Below are positions 21,128 to 32,099 of a DNA stretch of 64,000 nt, in pieces. The stretch comes from Cervus elaphus. Lineage: Eukaryota > Chordata > Mammalia > Artiodactyla > Cervidae. The DNA lies in contig NC_057835.1 of the NCBI RefSeq assembly GCF_910594005.1, positions 48,446,001-48,510,000 of the forward strand, written 5' to 3'. The translations under genes and the position numbers were made by a program. Under the pieces are notes generated by a model. That model saw only the letters and a program-made list of their open reading frames with translations, made no database searches and had not been told where the DNA came from. Position 1 is the stretch's first letter, and each line of letters starts with the position of its first letter.

Positions 21128-21235
21128 AACAAATATATTCCATGTATGACAAAACCCACTGTAATGTTGTGAAGTAATTAGCCTCCAACTAATAAAAATA
21201 AATGAAAAAAAAAACAAAAAAACAAATATATTCCA
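21128..21235 (+). mobile_element. Very short L1 3'-end insertion with 15-bp TSD
   Basis: Only about 78 bp (21143-21220): the last stretch of the ruminant L1 3' UTR ('gaagtaattagcctccaac') plus an A-rich tail. The 15-bp sequence AACAAATATATTCCA occurs exactly on both sides (21128-21142, 21221-21235), proof of target-primed insertion. The same 3' end appears reversed at 2991. Confidence 0.93.
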
Positions 21236-21343
21236 AAGAGTTAGTGGCTTCGTTCTCTCTTATTTAACATCCTAGCTGAAGGTTGCAAGTCAAGGGGATG
21301 ACTGTTCCACACAGGGATTTACGGGCCAGAACTAACAGCCATT

Positions 21344-21569
21344 CTGCCCTCTTTGTGCATGTTAGTCGCTCAGTCATGTCTGACTCTTTGCAACCCCATG
21401 GACTGTAGCCCGCCAGGCTCCTCTGTCCGTGGAATTCTCCAGGCAAGAATACTGGAATGCGTAGCTGTTCTCCAGGGGATCTTCCTGACCCAGTGATTGA
21501 ACCCGAGTCTCCTGCATTACAGGCAGATTCTTTACTATCTGAGCCACCAGGAAAGCCCCTGCCATCTTT
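21344..21569 (-). repeat. Bov-tA SINE
   Basis: Tail 'gttagtcgctcagtcatg' first, head 'gagccaccaggaaagcccc' last, so minus strand. Flanks CTGCCCTCTTT (21344-21354) and CTGCCATCTTT (21559-21569) differ at one base and are the target-site duplication. Confidence 0.9.
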
Positions 21570-21784
21570 AATATACCATTTTTGATATTGATACTGCTCC
21601 AATCTTTGTTATTCCAATCTGGAAGTAAAGGGCCTTGAGCAGGAAACAGAGGTGACAAACATCACTTGTGCTTACATCCTACTAAGCAAGAGCTTAATCA
21701 CATGACCACACCAGCCTCAGGGGTAGTTTGGAATTATAGTCTCGTCTTGTGCTCAGAGTGAAGGGAAGAATGGACTTGAGGGCA

Positions 21785-21950
21785 TAGCTAGCAGCCTATC
21801 CCACAGCAGATATTTTTAAATTGTCGTTTGTTAGATGAAAAAAACTAAGGCTCAAAGAGGTTGATCTCGAAATCCCCCAATTAAACATGAACTATCAGAA
21901 CTAGAAATCTGGCTCCTGAAGCCTAGATCAGTATCTCTTTCATCCCTTCA
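21785..21950 (-). repeat. MIR SINE fragment (candidate)
   Basis: 'aaaaactaaggctcaaagagg' and 'cagaactagaaatctggc' follow the MIR core and tRNA-side in reverse. Diverged; family call is from a few landmarks only. Confidence 0.45.
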
Positions 21951-22319
21951 CATTGCCTAGATCTGAAATGAGAGCAAAAGACTGGCTCTGTGGAAGCCAG
22001 TGGCTTCCCGACGGCTGCCCCGTGCACTGGCTGCAGAAACATGAACTGTCCTAGCACAGCCCAGAATTTGTCATTCTTCTCTTGTTTTATTGGTTCAGCC
22101 TTGACCAGAGAGGGGATGCTCCCAGTGTTAGAAGAAAGACTAAATGCTGCCTTGTAAACATTTTACTGCAAGCAATATGTCTTTCTTTCCAGCAGCTCCA
22201 GGACAAGATAAGAATAGACTAATAAAATCCATACCCACATCAAAAGTTGAAGCACAATCTGCAAGCATGAATACAGCTGGGGATCTCCCTTATATCTTCA
22301 GCTGCTCCATACCTTTTGG

Positions 22320-22690
22320 CTTATTTAATGATTTTTATGGAGAATTTACCTTGTGGTGGGTACAGGGCTAGAGAGAGGATCAAGAGAGAGACAACTCCAG
22401 CCATTACAGAGCTCGTAAGAGACAACAGCTAACAAAACAGTTACAAATCTGTACCAAAAACGCTGAGACAGACTATGATGGGAGTCCTATTTCAGGTATG
22501 GCTTCTGGGAAAGGCTTTCTAAGGAGGTAGCATTTAAATTGAATCCCAGAGGATGAAGGAGTCAGTCATGTTGAGGACAGTGGGGAGTGTCTTACAAACA
22601 GAAAAACAGTATACACAGTGATTCTGATCAAGGGAGAATGTGACATATTCCAAGAACTGAAGGTGTCATGTCTGCTGAGAGATACTGAGT
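22320..22690 (-). repeat. L2 LINE fragment, antisense
   Basis: 'gtacagggctagagagagg', 'tacagagctcgtaagag', 'gggaaaggctttctaagg' and 'tttaaattgaatcccagagg' are in the order of the L2 3' region read in reverse. No coding capacity. Confidence 0.55.
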
Positions 22691-22694
22691 GAGC

Positions 22695-22880
22695 GGAAGA
22701 TGTAATACTGGCTAAAACATTCCTTACGTAACCCTCATAACAACCTGCGAGATGGGTTACTACTGATCATCCCATTTTATTGATAAGGAAACTGAGGTAT
22801 AAAGGAGTTAAATGGTTAACTAACTAGCCTAACATCACACAGTTAATAAGCAAGGTGTCAAGAGATACACTCAGGGAGCC
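22695..22880 (-). repeat. MIR SINE fragment
   Basis: 'gtaaccctcataacaacctg', 'cattttattgataaggaaac' and 'ctaacatcacacagttaat' are the MIR core read in reverse. Directly follows an antisense L2. Confidence 0.65.
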
Positions 22881-22999
22881 TAGCTACCTCCACAATCTTA
22901 CTTCACAACATTATCCCATTATAATGCTGGAGAGTCAAAACTTTCCACTCTCTCATAAACAGATTTTCTCTCCTTCAAGACAAAATCCCTCTCTTCCCT

Positions 23000-23985
23000 T
23001 AGTGAAAGATTCTTAACCTTACATCTCAGGAACTCTTCCTCCTCCAAGGAGACCATGGATGGAATTCATGAATCAGGGGTTCATCAGTTTGGGGATATAT
23101 AATATATATTGTTGTTCAACAATATGTGATAAATATAAATAATATATTTAGGGCTGATGAATTTAGAGATATATATTCTTTTCATGTAGAATAATTAGCA
23201 TAAATATTACACATACATTTTAATCAAATAAAATTATGCTGAATTCAGTATATAAATTATACTTTATTTTTACTGAAATTTAACATTTCCTTCTATTATG
23301 AACGTAAGTATAAAACCTCACTATTCTTAACAGTTCTTGTGACTTTGTCACTAGAATCACATGTAATTTTTAATCACATAACAGTTGAAATTACCTTGAT
23401 ATAGCATTCGCTCTCATCACCACTCTCAAATTGTGTTAGTTATACTTCTGGCCAATAAGTCCTCTCATTTAATGCAATGATAAAGAAACACTTGGGTAGG
23501 TGTTTTTTTTTTTTTTGTTTTTAAACTATTTATTTATTTCTGGTTGTACTGGGTCTTCCATTGCCTTGCACAGGCTTTCTCTAGTTGTGGGCGAGTGGGG
23601 GCTATTCTTTGTTGCAGTGCATGGGCTTCTCGTTGCAGTGGCTTCTCTTGTTACGGAGCACAGGCTGTAGGCATGCAGTCTTCAGTAGTTACGGCTTATG
23701 GGCTCAGTAGTTGTGACTAAGGGGCTTAGTTGCTCCACGGCATGTGAAATCTTCCTGGACCTGGGATCGAACCCCTGTCCCCTGCCACCAGAGGACATGT
23801 TTTTTAAATGACAGGGGACATGGGTTTTTTAATCTGGCAGACAGATTCTTATCCACTGTGCCACCAGGTGTTTTTTAATATGACTTGATCTTACATATTT
23901 TCCCGTTTTTTCATTTAAAAACAGTCTTGAGAAGGAATCCATAGGCTTCACCAGGCTGACAAAGGAGCCTGTGGCACAAAAAAGG
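23000..23985. repeat. Possible old hAT/Charlie-type DNA transposon, split by a SINE
   Basis: The left edge has 'gattcttaaccttacatc' and the right edge 'catagccttc'-like text ('ccataggcttcacc', 'ctgtggcacaaaaaagg'), reminiscent of the complementary ends of Charlie-type elements. The middle is AT-rich and includes a 9-bp inverted repeat with a 2-base loop (23106-23125). Family not certain; a CHR SINE divides it. Confidence 0.3.
23498..23876 (-). repeat. CHR-type SINE, long form, minus strand
   Basis: Starts with poly-T and (TTTA), then 'ctttctctagttgtggg', 'gttgcagtggcttctc', 'gggatcgaacccctg' and ends 'ccactgtgccaccagg'. AGGTGTTTTTT flanks both sides (23498-23508, 23866-23876). Near 23793-23845 a segment of about 23 bases with 'ggacatg' and a T-run is imperfectly duplicated. 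Confidence 0.88.
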
Positions 23986-24369
23986 GAAGGACGCCTTTCC
24001 TTGACCCTTCCCGTGTTTAAACTTTTGCCCTCCTTCCCTACATAACTAGATTTCTAGCGCAGTCTGTATGGATTGTCTGTACTTTCTCACATCTCATTTG
24101 TTCCGCCATCCATTGTGTTCTGGCTTTCATGCCCAACTTCTTTTCCCAAAATGGTAACTCTAAGATCACTGGCATCCTCTGACGTTAAGCAAATACTTTT
24201 CAGCATCTCTTTTCCCTGAAATCTGTAGAATTTTGCCACTGTTGATCCCATTTTTCTTCAGGGGACTCTGTTAAATCACCTTCAGGAAAATCACTCTTCT
24301 CTCTTCCTTACGCATGTGGCAGTATCTTTACCAGCAACTCCACTAATCACTCCTTAGAAAATGATGTTC

Positions 24370-24720
24370 CTCTTCTTGGGGAACCACACCTACTCCCAAG
24401 CCCTCAACTGCACCTGTCCACTGACAAGTCCAACCCCAGTTATTTCTTCTGAGTTTCATTCCCTCTAAGTTCCCAGCTGTCCAAAGACCATTTTCACACC
24501 ATAGCCCAGAGGCACCTCCCACTCAGCACATTAAAGATGAAGTCATATACTGCCGCCACACGAAACCTGATCTTTTCTCCTGTATCTGTATTTTGACTAT
24601 GGACAGCAGTCTCTTCTGATCACCCAAGCTCAAAACCTTAGGATTGCCCTCAATTGCTTCCCCTCCCTCACTCCTACTTCTCCTGAACCAACAGTTCCTA
24701 TTGGTCCATTATTGAGGAAG
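24370..24720 (+). repeat. L2 LINE internal fragment (candidate)
   Basis: 'caagctcaaaaccttagg', 'gattgccctcaattgc' and 'ccctccctcactcc' fit the L2 body in sense orientation. Diverged, with no open frame. Could also be unique pyrimidine-rich sequence. Confidence 0.4.
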
Positions 24721-24825
24721 TGGGGTTGATATGGCCCAAGGATGACGTGAACCACTGGGAGAGAAAAACATATTCTTGGTGTAAGTTTTATGAGTATCAT
24801 ATCAATTTATGACCCCTTGAAAATT

Positions 24826-25136
24826 ATGCTGTGGTTTTAATTTTTTTAGTTAATTTATTATTTTTTTATTTTTGGTCACACTGGGTCTTCACTGTTGTGT
24901 GTGGGCTTTCTCTAGTTGTAGGGAGCAGGGGCTACTCTCTAGCTGTGGTGTGCAGGCTCTAGGCACAAGGGCTTCAGTAGTTACAGCACACAGGCTTCAG
25001 CAGTTATGATCAGTGGGCTTTATTGCTTTGCGGCACATGAATCTCCTGCATCAGGGATCAACCTCATGTCCCCTGCATTGGCAGGCTGATTCCTATTCAC
25101 TGTCCCACCAAGGAAGTCCTATGGTTTTTATTTTAT
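24826..25136 (-). repeat. CHR-type SINE, long form, minus strand
   Basis: (TTTA)-rich start, 'gtcacactgggtcttcac', 'ctttctctagttgtaggg', 'gcatcagggatcaacctc' and ending 'caccaaggaagtcc'. Flanks TGTGGTTTTAATTTT and TATGGTTTTTATTTT (about 24829 and 25120) are a diverged duplication. Confidence 0.85.
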
Positions 25137-25335
25137 TTTATTGTGATATCATTGACATAGAACATTATATTAGTTTCAGGTGCACAACATGATTAGATCC
25201 ATGCCTATATTGTGAAATGATCACAGTAAGTCTGGTTAGCATCTGTCACCACACATAGTTACAATTTTTTTTTCTTGTGATGAGAACTTTTAAGATGTGC
25301 TCTGTGACTTTTAACTATCTTTCCCAAGGCCACAA
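25137..25335 (-). mobile_element. Old L1 3' UTR fragment, minus strand
   Basis: 'gtgatatcattgacatag', 'ttcaggtgcacaacatg' and 'tgatgagaacttttaag' are the mammalian L1 3' UTR in reverse, the same segment that opens the L1 at 8965. No coding sequence. Confidence 0.65.
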
Positions 25336-26202
25336 CTTCCACCAGGAGTCTGATGGCTGAGTTATGAATGGAAATTCCAATTTTAATGGTTTTCCTCTCT
25401 TTCCTAGTGTGGGATATGTTGAAAAAAGAATATAGGCTACATCCCTGTATCCAGTGTCACGCGCAGCTCATTCCCTTGCTGACTAGGGGTTTCTCACCTT
25501 TTCCTGATGAGAACAGGTTGAGAAAGGCACGGTGGTCACTAAAGTTCTCGCGTGACAAATACCACCGTAAATGGACCCTTGCTCATGAGGGCTGACAAGT
25601 GTTTCCTCTTTGATATGTTCTTCTCAGGACACTACCCTGCTCCCCACACCACTGGAGGTGGCTCATTGTGTTTCTTTTGATGAGAGAAAATGCATCTGTG
25701 TCTTTCTACAAGCCTCTATTTCTTCACCCGATGCTATTTCAGCAGCACATCAGCTTCTTGGCTTGAGTGGTGTTTTCCCTTTTTAAGTGGTCTCTTTCTT
25801 TGAGGAGATCTTAGCAACTCCACACCAGCTCTCTCGTGCAGGAGGGCCCAGGTTCTGTTCCAGGAGAAATGGGGGTGTAGTCCTTGCACAGACAAATGAG
25901 GACAGACTGTCTCTGACATTAAAATCTTTTGTTTACTCTGCCACCAGAGCAGTTAGTCAGCCGCAGGTTCTGGCTCTTTAGCTGTCTCTCTCTGTCCCCT
26001 GAGATCCCAGAAACATATGTCAGGTTGTTTGAGAGTTCCTTGAAGCCACCTCACCAGACTTGGAATCAGAAAGCAGCCACTCCTGTCTCTCTCCCCTCAA
26101 GCAAATAGAGGCAAATAAGAATATCAGGGATGCATGCCCAGCTTTTTCATAGAAAACCTCTGTCTAAAATTTTTCAATTGAAGTACGCACATAGAGCCTG
26201 CC
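25336..26202. other. Unique sequence
   Basis: No gene or repeat recognised. Frames are below 76 codons with no domain. Confidence 0.4.
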
Positions 26203-26416
26203 ACACATGTCGCTAGTGGTAAAGAAACTCCCTCCCAGTGCAGGAGATGTAAGAGACGTGGGTTCAATCCCTGGGTCAGGAAGATCCCCTGGAGGAGGGC
26301 ATGGCAACCCACTCCAGTATTCTTGCCATGGACAGACTAGCCTGGCAGGCTATGGTCCACAGGGTCACAAAAAGTCAGACGGGACTGAAACGACTTCGCC
26401 TGCACACACATACATA
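26203..26416 (+). repeat. Bov-tA SINE, degenerate head
   Basis: Head partly worn ('catgtcgctagtggtaaag'), but B-box-like 'gggttcaatccctgg' and body 'ggcaacccactccagtattc' are clear, with an (AC)n end. Confidence 0.85.
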
Positions 26417-26725
26417 TAGAAAAGATCACATATGTTAACTGTACAGCTCACAGACTTTTCTCAAAGTAACCACACCCCTGAAACTAACATCCAGATAAAG
26501 AAATAACACATGGCTAATATCCCAAAAGTCCTTCTTATGCTGCCTTCCAGGGGCTACCCCCTGAGGGTAACACGCTTCTCAATTCTAACAGTAAAGAAAA
26601 GCATCATCTGTTTTTGCTCATCATATAAATAGAATCACTCATCATGTACTCTTGGTGTATGGCTTCATTCAGCACTGTGGGTCCTTCATTCATATGGTTG
26701 TTTACAGTTGCTGTTTTTAACATGT
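26417..26725 (-). mobile_element. Old L1 (L1M-type) fragment, minus strand
   Basis: 'agtaaccacacccctgaaac', 'ccagataaagaaataacac' and 'tataaatagaatcactcat' are in the order of the old L1 3' region in reverse. No poly-T and no open frame. A CHR SINE sits at its right edge. Confidence 0.6.
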
Positions 26726-27045
26726 TCGTTATTTATTGATCCATGGCCGCGCCGGGCCTTCGTTGCTTCTCGGGGCTTTCTCTAGTTGTGGCCAGTGGGG
26801 GCTGCTCTCCAGTTGGTCCCTGCAGGCTTCTCATTGAGTGGCTTCTCTTGTTGCAGAGCACAGGCTCTGGGATATTCAGGCTTTGGTGGTTGCAGCGCGT
26901 GGGCTCAGCAGCTGCGGCTCCAGAGCGCAGGTTCAATAGTTCGAGTGCACGGGCTTAATTAGTTGCCCCACCCTGGACCAGGGATCAAGCTGGGTCCCCC
27001 GCCTTGGCAGGCGGATTCTTAACCACTGGACCATCAGAGAAGTCC
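26726..27045 (-). repeat. CHR-type SINE, long form, CpG-rich
   Basis: (TTTA)-like start, 'ttcgttgcttctcggggc', 'ctttctctagttgtggcc', 'gggctcagcagctgcgg', 'ccagggatcaagctggg' and ending 'gaccatcagagaagtcc'. It retains many CpG sites, which suggests a younger copy than its neighbours. Confidence 0.87.
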
Positions 27046-27261
27046 TAACTACAGTTTTAGATAGTTTATTCCCACTGCTCTAAATTGGTCAACATGTAAA
27101 CACATCACAAATTATTTCTGCATTCTGCAGCTCATGGGTATTTGGAGAGCTTCCAGTCTGGGGCTACTCTGTACAAAGTTCTGCTCCAAATTATATCAGA
27201 TATGTATTTGGGTGAACAAAACTAAATGTTTCCATTGGTACACATTAGAAGTTGATTTGCC

Positions 27262-27900
27262 CAGTAGGGTAGGATATGTTGTGTTTAGATTGCCAGCGCT
27301 ATTATCACAATAAACCAAATACTGGCTGGCTTAAACAAGAACTTATTCCTCATAATTCTGGAAGCTGGAAGTCTGAGATCAAGGTATAAGTAGTACTGAT
27401 TTCTTCTGAGAGCTCCTTCATGGCTTGGAGATGGTCGTCTTTTCCCTGTATTCTCTCACGGGCTTACTTTGGTATGTGTGTGTGCTCAGTCACTTCATTT
27501 GTGTCTGACTCTTTGGGACGCTATGGACTGTAGCCCACCAGGTTCCTCTGTACATGGGATTCTCCAGGCAAGAATACTGGAATGGGTAGCCATGTCCTCC
27601 TCCAGAGAATCTTCCTGACCCAGGGATTGAACCTGCTTTTCCTGTGTCTTCTGCATTGCAGGCAGATTCTTTACCACTGAGCCATTGGGGAAGCCCTTCC
27701 TTTTATATGTCTCTGTCCAAATGTTCTCTCTTTATAAGGGTATCAATCATAATAGATTAGGGCCCACCCTAATGACCTCATTTTAACCCAGTTACCTCTT
27801 TAAGATACTATCTCCAAATGTGGTCACATTCCGAAGTCCTAAGGGTTAGGACTTCAAGATATGAATTTGGGGATGGGGGGATGCAATTTAGTCAATTCAA
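27262..27900 (-). repeat. Ancient LTR-like relic (MaLR type, candidate), split by Bov-tA
   Basis: Left part: 'ctggcttaaacaagaact', 'ataattctggaagctgg', 'gtctgagatcaaggta'. Right part: 'ttataagggtatcaatc', 'gattagggcccaccctaatg', 'caagatatgaatttgggg'. This is the landmark order of MST/MLT-like LTRs read in reverse, and matches the shorter relic at 2186. The two halves flank a minus-strand Bov-tA. Confidence 0.5.
27473..27697 (-). repeat. Bov-tA SINE
   Basis: Tail 'tgtgtgtgctcagtcactt' first, then 'ctctttgggacgctatgg', and head 'ccactgagccattggggaag' last. It interrupts the LTR-like relic. It carries a 10-base insertion ('cctgtgtctt') within the head. Confidence 0.88.
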
Positions 27901-28117
27901 ATGTCCCTATTCCAGCTCTTATGATCCATTAACTTATAATTGACAGGAACAGGTAAAGGCTTGACATCTTCTATACATTTTTCTCTGTCTCTACGAGACT
28001 GTGTAGCTCATACATTCTATAGAATAAAATAAAATCTAAATATCATTCTAAAAGTAGAATAGTGAAACTCTATTGTCAATGAAAACATGAAGACATAAAA
28101 TATACCAGTTTTCTTTT

Positions 28118-29012
28118 TCAACTTTTTTTTTTAAATAATTATAGATTCAGAGGAAGCAGGAGAAAAAATGTACAAGGAGGTTCTATGTACCCTTTCTTTA
28201 CCTCTCACTCCACATTACTAAAACCTTGATAACCATAGTATAACATCAAAATTAAAAAATGGACATTGGTACAATCCATTAGCTTTATAAGCATGCAAGT
28301 GTATGTGTGTGATTTTATCGCAGGTGTAGCTTTGTGTTGGTGGCTCAGTGGTAAAGAATCTGCCTGCCATTGCAGGAGACGTAAGAGATATGGGTTCAAT
28401 CCTGGGTCAAGATGATCCCCTGGAGCAGGAAATGGCAACCCACTCCAGTGTCCTTGCCTGGGAAATCCCATGGACTTAGGAATCTGGCAGGCTACAGTCC
28501 AGGAGTTGCAAAGAGTCAGATATGACTGAGTATGCACACACACACATACACACAGAGCTTTGTGTAACCACTACTACAGTTGAGATGCAGAGCCGTTCCA
28601 TCAGCACAGATCCTCTGTGCTGTAGTTTTATAGCCACATCTATCCCCACTGTCCATGCTAATCCCTGGCAATCACTATTTCCTCCTCCATCTCTGTCATT
28701 TAGGTATTTCAAGAATGTTACTTACATGGAATCACAGAGTATATAACCTCTTGAGATTGTTGTTTTTCCCACCGAGCTTAACTCCCTTGAGATGTATCTG
28801 ACTTGTTGCCATGGATGAAGAGTTTGTTCTTTTTTATTGCTGTCTCATATACCGTGGATGAATGTCCCACAATTTGTTTAACTTTACAGTCAAGGAAGAA
28901 TATACAGGTTATTTCCAGTCTTCGGCTATTGCAAATAAGGCTGCTATGAACATTAGTGTACAGACTTCTGCACAAACGAAAGTTTTCATTTTTCTAGGAG
29001 AAACATCCAATA
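28118..29012 (-). mobile_element. Old L1 (L1M-type), minus strand, with Bov-tA inside
   Basis: 'aataattatagattcagagg', 'ctatgtaccctttc', 'gacattggtacaatcc' on the left, and 'atgttacttacatgg', 'cctcttgagattgttg', 'ctattgcaaataaggctgc' on the right, are one L1 3' region in reverse. The SINE at 28338 splits it. No open frame. Confidence 0.72.
28328..28565 (+). repeat. Bov-tA SINE with exact TSD, inside L1
   Basis: Head 'ggtggctcagtggtaaag', body 'ggcaacccactccagtgtcc', ending in (CA)n. The exact 10-bp repeat AGCTTTGTGT (28328-28337, 28556-28565) is bracketed by continuous L1 text. Confidence 0.9.
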
Positions 29013-29154
29013 GCTTTCTTTAAAAAAAAAATCTTATTCTTAAAAAAGAAAAAAATAACAGGAACTAAATGAGTTAATAGAGAATGTTTAGCACATCGTT
29101 GGACTAGTAAAGTGTTTATTCATGTCAACATGCACTAACATTTTTCTACTATGT

Positions 29155-29262
29155 TAACAGGAAACAGGCACTATCTAGACGCAGAGTGTACAAAGATAAA
29201 AAGATATAGACCCTGCCCTCAACAAACTCACTCTTCCCAATTAGAGAGAAAAAGAGGAAGGG
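29155..29262 (-). repeat. L2 fragment, antisense (candidate)
   Basis: 'ggcactatctagacgc', 'caaagataaaaagatatag' and 'ccctgccctcaacaaac' resemble the L2 3' end in reverse. Very short and diverged. Confidence 0.45.
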
Positions 29263-29589
29263 TACCAGTGATCAGCCTTAGGCTGAAAAAGGCAAGAAGA
29301 GGGAATAGTTACAGGGACTTAGGAGGGGACAGTCATGGAGCAAGAGCCACTGACAAGAGCTGTGGCCTTTGGTTAAAAGATTCACCCATGGAGACTGCAG
29401 TGAGGGAGGCTGGGGAGTCAATACACTGATCTCCTCTCCTTACCCCCCAGTCTTCTCCTAGCACTTCCTATTGGCAGGATTCAACCCAACCAGAAGCCAG
29501 AGGACCCTGTGTTACGATTCACACAGATCAGTGTCTGGAAATACAAAGCATGATTGGGAAGGGTGTGGAGCAAAACGAGAGGAACCAGT

Positions 29590-29785
29590 AGACTTAGCTC
29601 CAACACACACCCGGCTTTGAATCCACTTTGTAACTTGAGGCAAGTTAAGTTCTCTGTGCTTCAGGTTGCTTACTGCAAAACAAGTGTAGTAATAATAGTT
29701 ATGCAGGTTATCAAAAGCATGAACTAGATGGTTTCTGGAAGATACCTGGCAGAGTTCCTGGAATGTGGTAGGCATCATTTCATGT
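29590..29785 (+). repeat. MIR SINE
   Basis: 'gctttgaatccactttg', 'aacttgaggcaagttaag', 'ctctgtgcttcaggttgc' and 'cctggaatgtggtaggc' follow the MIR consensus in sense order. Confidence 0.65.
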
Positions 29786-29867
29786 GGGCCAGTCCCACCC
29801 CCAACTGATGACAACTCTCTACACTTGTGGCAATTTTATAGCCTTCATGAGTTCCCAGGGGCACAAT

Positions 29868-30055
29868 CTCTCCTAATGTGGTCCATAGACCAAGCACTGT
29901 AGAGACACCTGGGGTCCTTTCCATCAGGCAAGTTCGTGAACTCCCCACCCCAATCCAACTAAATCATGAGCAGAAGGGTGGAAATCTTCACTTCAGACAA
30001 GTTCCCCCCAGTGATTGTCATGCACAATAAAGCTTGGGAACCTCCATTCTAGAAG
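29868..30055 (+). repeat. MER5A-type hAT/Charlie element
   Basis: 'aatgtggtccatagaccaag', 'gagacacctggggtcc', 'ggtggaaatcttcac', 'acaagttccccccagtg' and 'caataaagcttgggaacc' follow the MER5A consensus. It is a non-autonomous DNA transposon, old and immobile. Confidence 0.65.
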
Positions 30056-30990
30056 TCCGTGTTTCTAATTGACACCCACTTGGGTGAAATATAGGTGAGA
30101 TTTATCTGTACTTGGCAACCATTAGGTACAGTTACAGCCCATCGGCTCCAGGAAGAAAGGCCATGAGACCAGGACACTAACGGTGTGTCTTGTGATGTTG
30201 GGCCATGCTGATTTTCCATTTTGCTGGCTTTATTAATACCTGAGGAACAATGTTCCCAGGCTTTTAATTAAAAATTCTCCAACATCCAGGCTCTAATCAT
30301 TTTCTAGGTTAGATATAGGCTCAGTAAGTAGCTGGCTTTGACCCCCCAACTCCTCCCTTCCAGAGGAAACTTAATAAGCAGAGCAGAAGCTGTTAAAGGG
30401 AATAAAATCTTTGGAGAGCTTTGTTGATGAGAGTAGCTCAATTCTAAGTATAAACAGGAGGAGGCCACAACTTGGAATAAGGTCAGAGGATCAAGGACCT
30501 TGCTTTAATTTGTTAAGGAAAGGTATAAGAAAATTAATCAGCAGTCTGGGACAGACACTGAGATCATGATTTGGATCTGGAATTGGTTTGGAGCTCAAAT
30601 TGGCTGCAATAAAGAGATTGGAAAGAGCAGATGCTTGGAGGAAAGAGATTTTTCTCTGCTTCTCATGTAAAACTACAGAGGGAGGCAGAGCAGACTTGGG
30701 ATGCTGGTTTTTCTCCACAAAGTTCTCAAGGACTTGGGCTCCTGTGTCTTTTGGTCCTGCTGTCTCCCAAATTTGGCCCACATTCTCGTGTTCCAAGATG
30801 GAACGCCAGTGGTCCATCCATGCTCCAAACCACAGGAAGAGGGGAAGAAGGTACCGTGAGGACAGAGCAGCTAACTTTTAAAGAAAAGTTTGGACTCTGC
30901 CACACCACTCATCTGATCACATCACTGTGGCCAGAACTTGTTCACATGGCCACAGCAAACTGCAAGTCTAGCTTGGAAGCAGAATCCCTG
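30056..30990. other. Unique sequence
   Basis: No repeat family recognised. Overlapping plus frames at 30588-30881 and 30631-31101 (97 and 156 codons) lack any domain, and the second reads through a SINE, so neither is called a gene. Confidence 0.4.
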
Positions 30991-31134
30991 CTAAATATTC
31001 AGTTTTTTTATATTTTGGATGTGCTCTGTGGTGTGGATCTTAGTTCCCTGACTACGGATCAAACCCGCACTCCCTACATAGGAAGCACAACAGAGTCTTA
31101 ACCACAGGACCACCAGAGAAGTCCCTAAATATTC
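30991..31134 (-). repeat. CHR-type SINE, short form, exact TSD
   Basis: Begins with 'ttttttatattttgg', then 'ttagttccctgactacgg', 'gatcaaacccgcactcc' and ends 'accaccagagaagtcc'. CTAAATATTC lies on both sides (30991-31000, 31125-31134). Confidence 0.88.
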
Positions 31135-31802
31135 TATTAAATGGATGACACATTGAGGACAGCTAGGAGTCACTGCCGTCCATTCTACATCCTGAGAAGA
31201 TTTGCACCTTCTTTTCCCAATGGAATGGTTATCATTCAGATTCCAGTCAGGCAGCCAGAAACCACTCCGGGTGTATTTAAAATAGAGAACTTAATAAAGA
31301 GAACTGGCAGAACAAGTGCAAAAGTGAGACAACCCAGAGGTTAATAGCAGTGGAAAGCTTTCCCAGGGCTGGGGCACACAGGAGGAGGCAGAATTCAGAG
31401 CTCAGAGTTGCCTGGCAGAACTTGGAACCCCAGTGGGCAGTCCAGTGAGAACTGGGGCCATGAGATAACAGTCACTGCCCTAGATGCCCCCAGAAACAAA
31501 GTGACCCGGGAAGAAATATGCTGGCCTTTCCCTTCTTCTGCCCCGAGTCTCCTTCTCATGCCTTATATTGTCTAGAACTGTCTGGAAGCCAGAAGGCAGG
31601 GACTGTCTGGGAACTGTAATTTCGTGCCAACAGAGGAAGCAAAGAAGAGTGATGTATGGATCAGAAAGCAAACAGGTGACTGGAATAGTACAGAACCAAG
31701 TTGTGGACCAGGATAAATTGCCAATAAGTGTTACCTGGCTAGGCATTATTTCTGGATGAAAATTTTGCAAATCATAATACTGTCCTCTGTTGAAATATGT
31801 AT
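31135..31802. other. Unique sequence
   Basis: No gene or repeat recognised. Frames below 100 codons, without domains. Confidence 0.4.
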
Positions 31803-32020
31803 GGGGGCTTCACAGATGGTAAAGAAACTACCTGCCAATACAGGAGATGCAAGAGATGTAGGTTCAATCCCTGGATCGGTAAGATTCCCTGAAGGAGGGC
31901 ATGGCAACCGACTCTAGTATTCTTGCTTGAAGAATCCCATGCACAGAGGAGGCTGGCAGGCTACAGTCTATAGGGTCCCTAAGAGTTGGACATGACTGAA
32001 GTGACTTAGCAAACGAGTAC
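31803..32020 (+). repeat. Bov-tA SINE
   Basis: Worn head ('gggggcttcacagatggtaa'), 'aggttcaatccctggatc', body 'ggcaaccgactctagtattc' and tail 'gacatgactgaagtgac'. It ends directly against a TA/CA microsatellite. Confidence 0.87.
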
Positions 32021-32050
32021 TATATATATATATATATACACACACACACA
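32021..32050. repeat. (TA)n-(CA)n compound microsatellite
   Basis: A TA tract (32021-32037) passes into a CA tract (32038-32050). A 12-bp inverted repeat lies just downstream at 32052-32063 and 32088-32099. Confidence 0.9.
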
Positions 32051-32099
32051 AATCTTCAGATATTCCATATATATATATGTAGCACATATATCTGAAGAT

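Noticed and set aside
30588..31101. Overlapping 97- and 156-codon frames as an exon
   Set aside because: No domain; the longer one runs through a CHR SINE.
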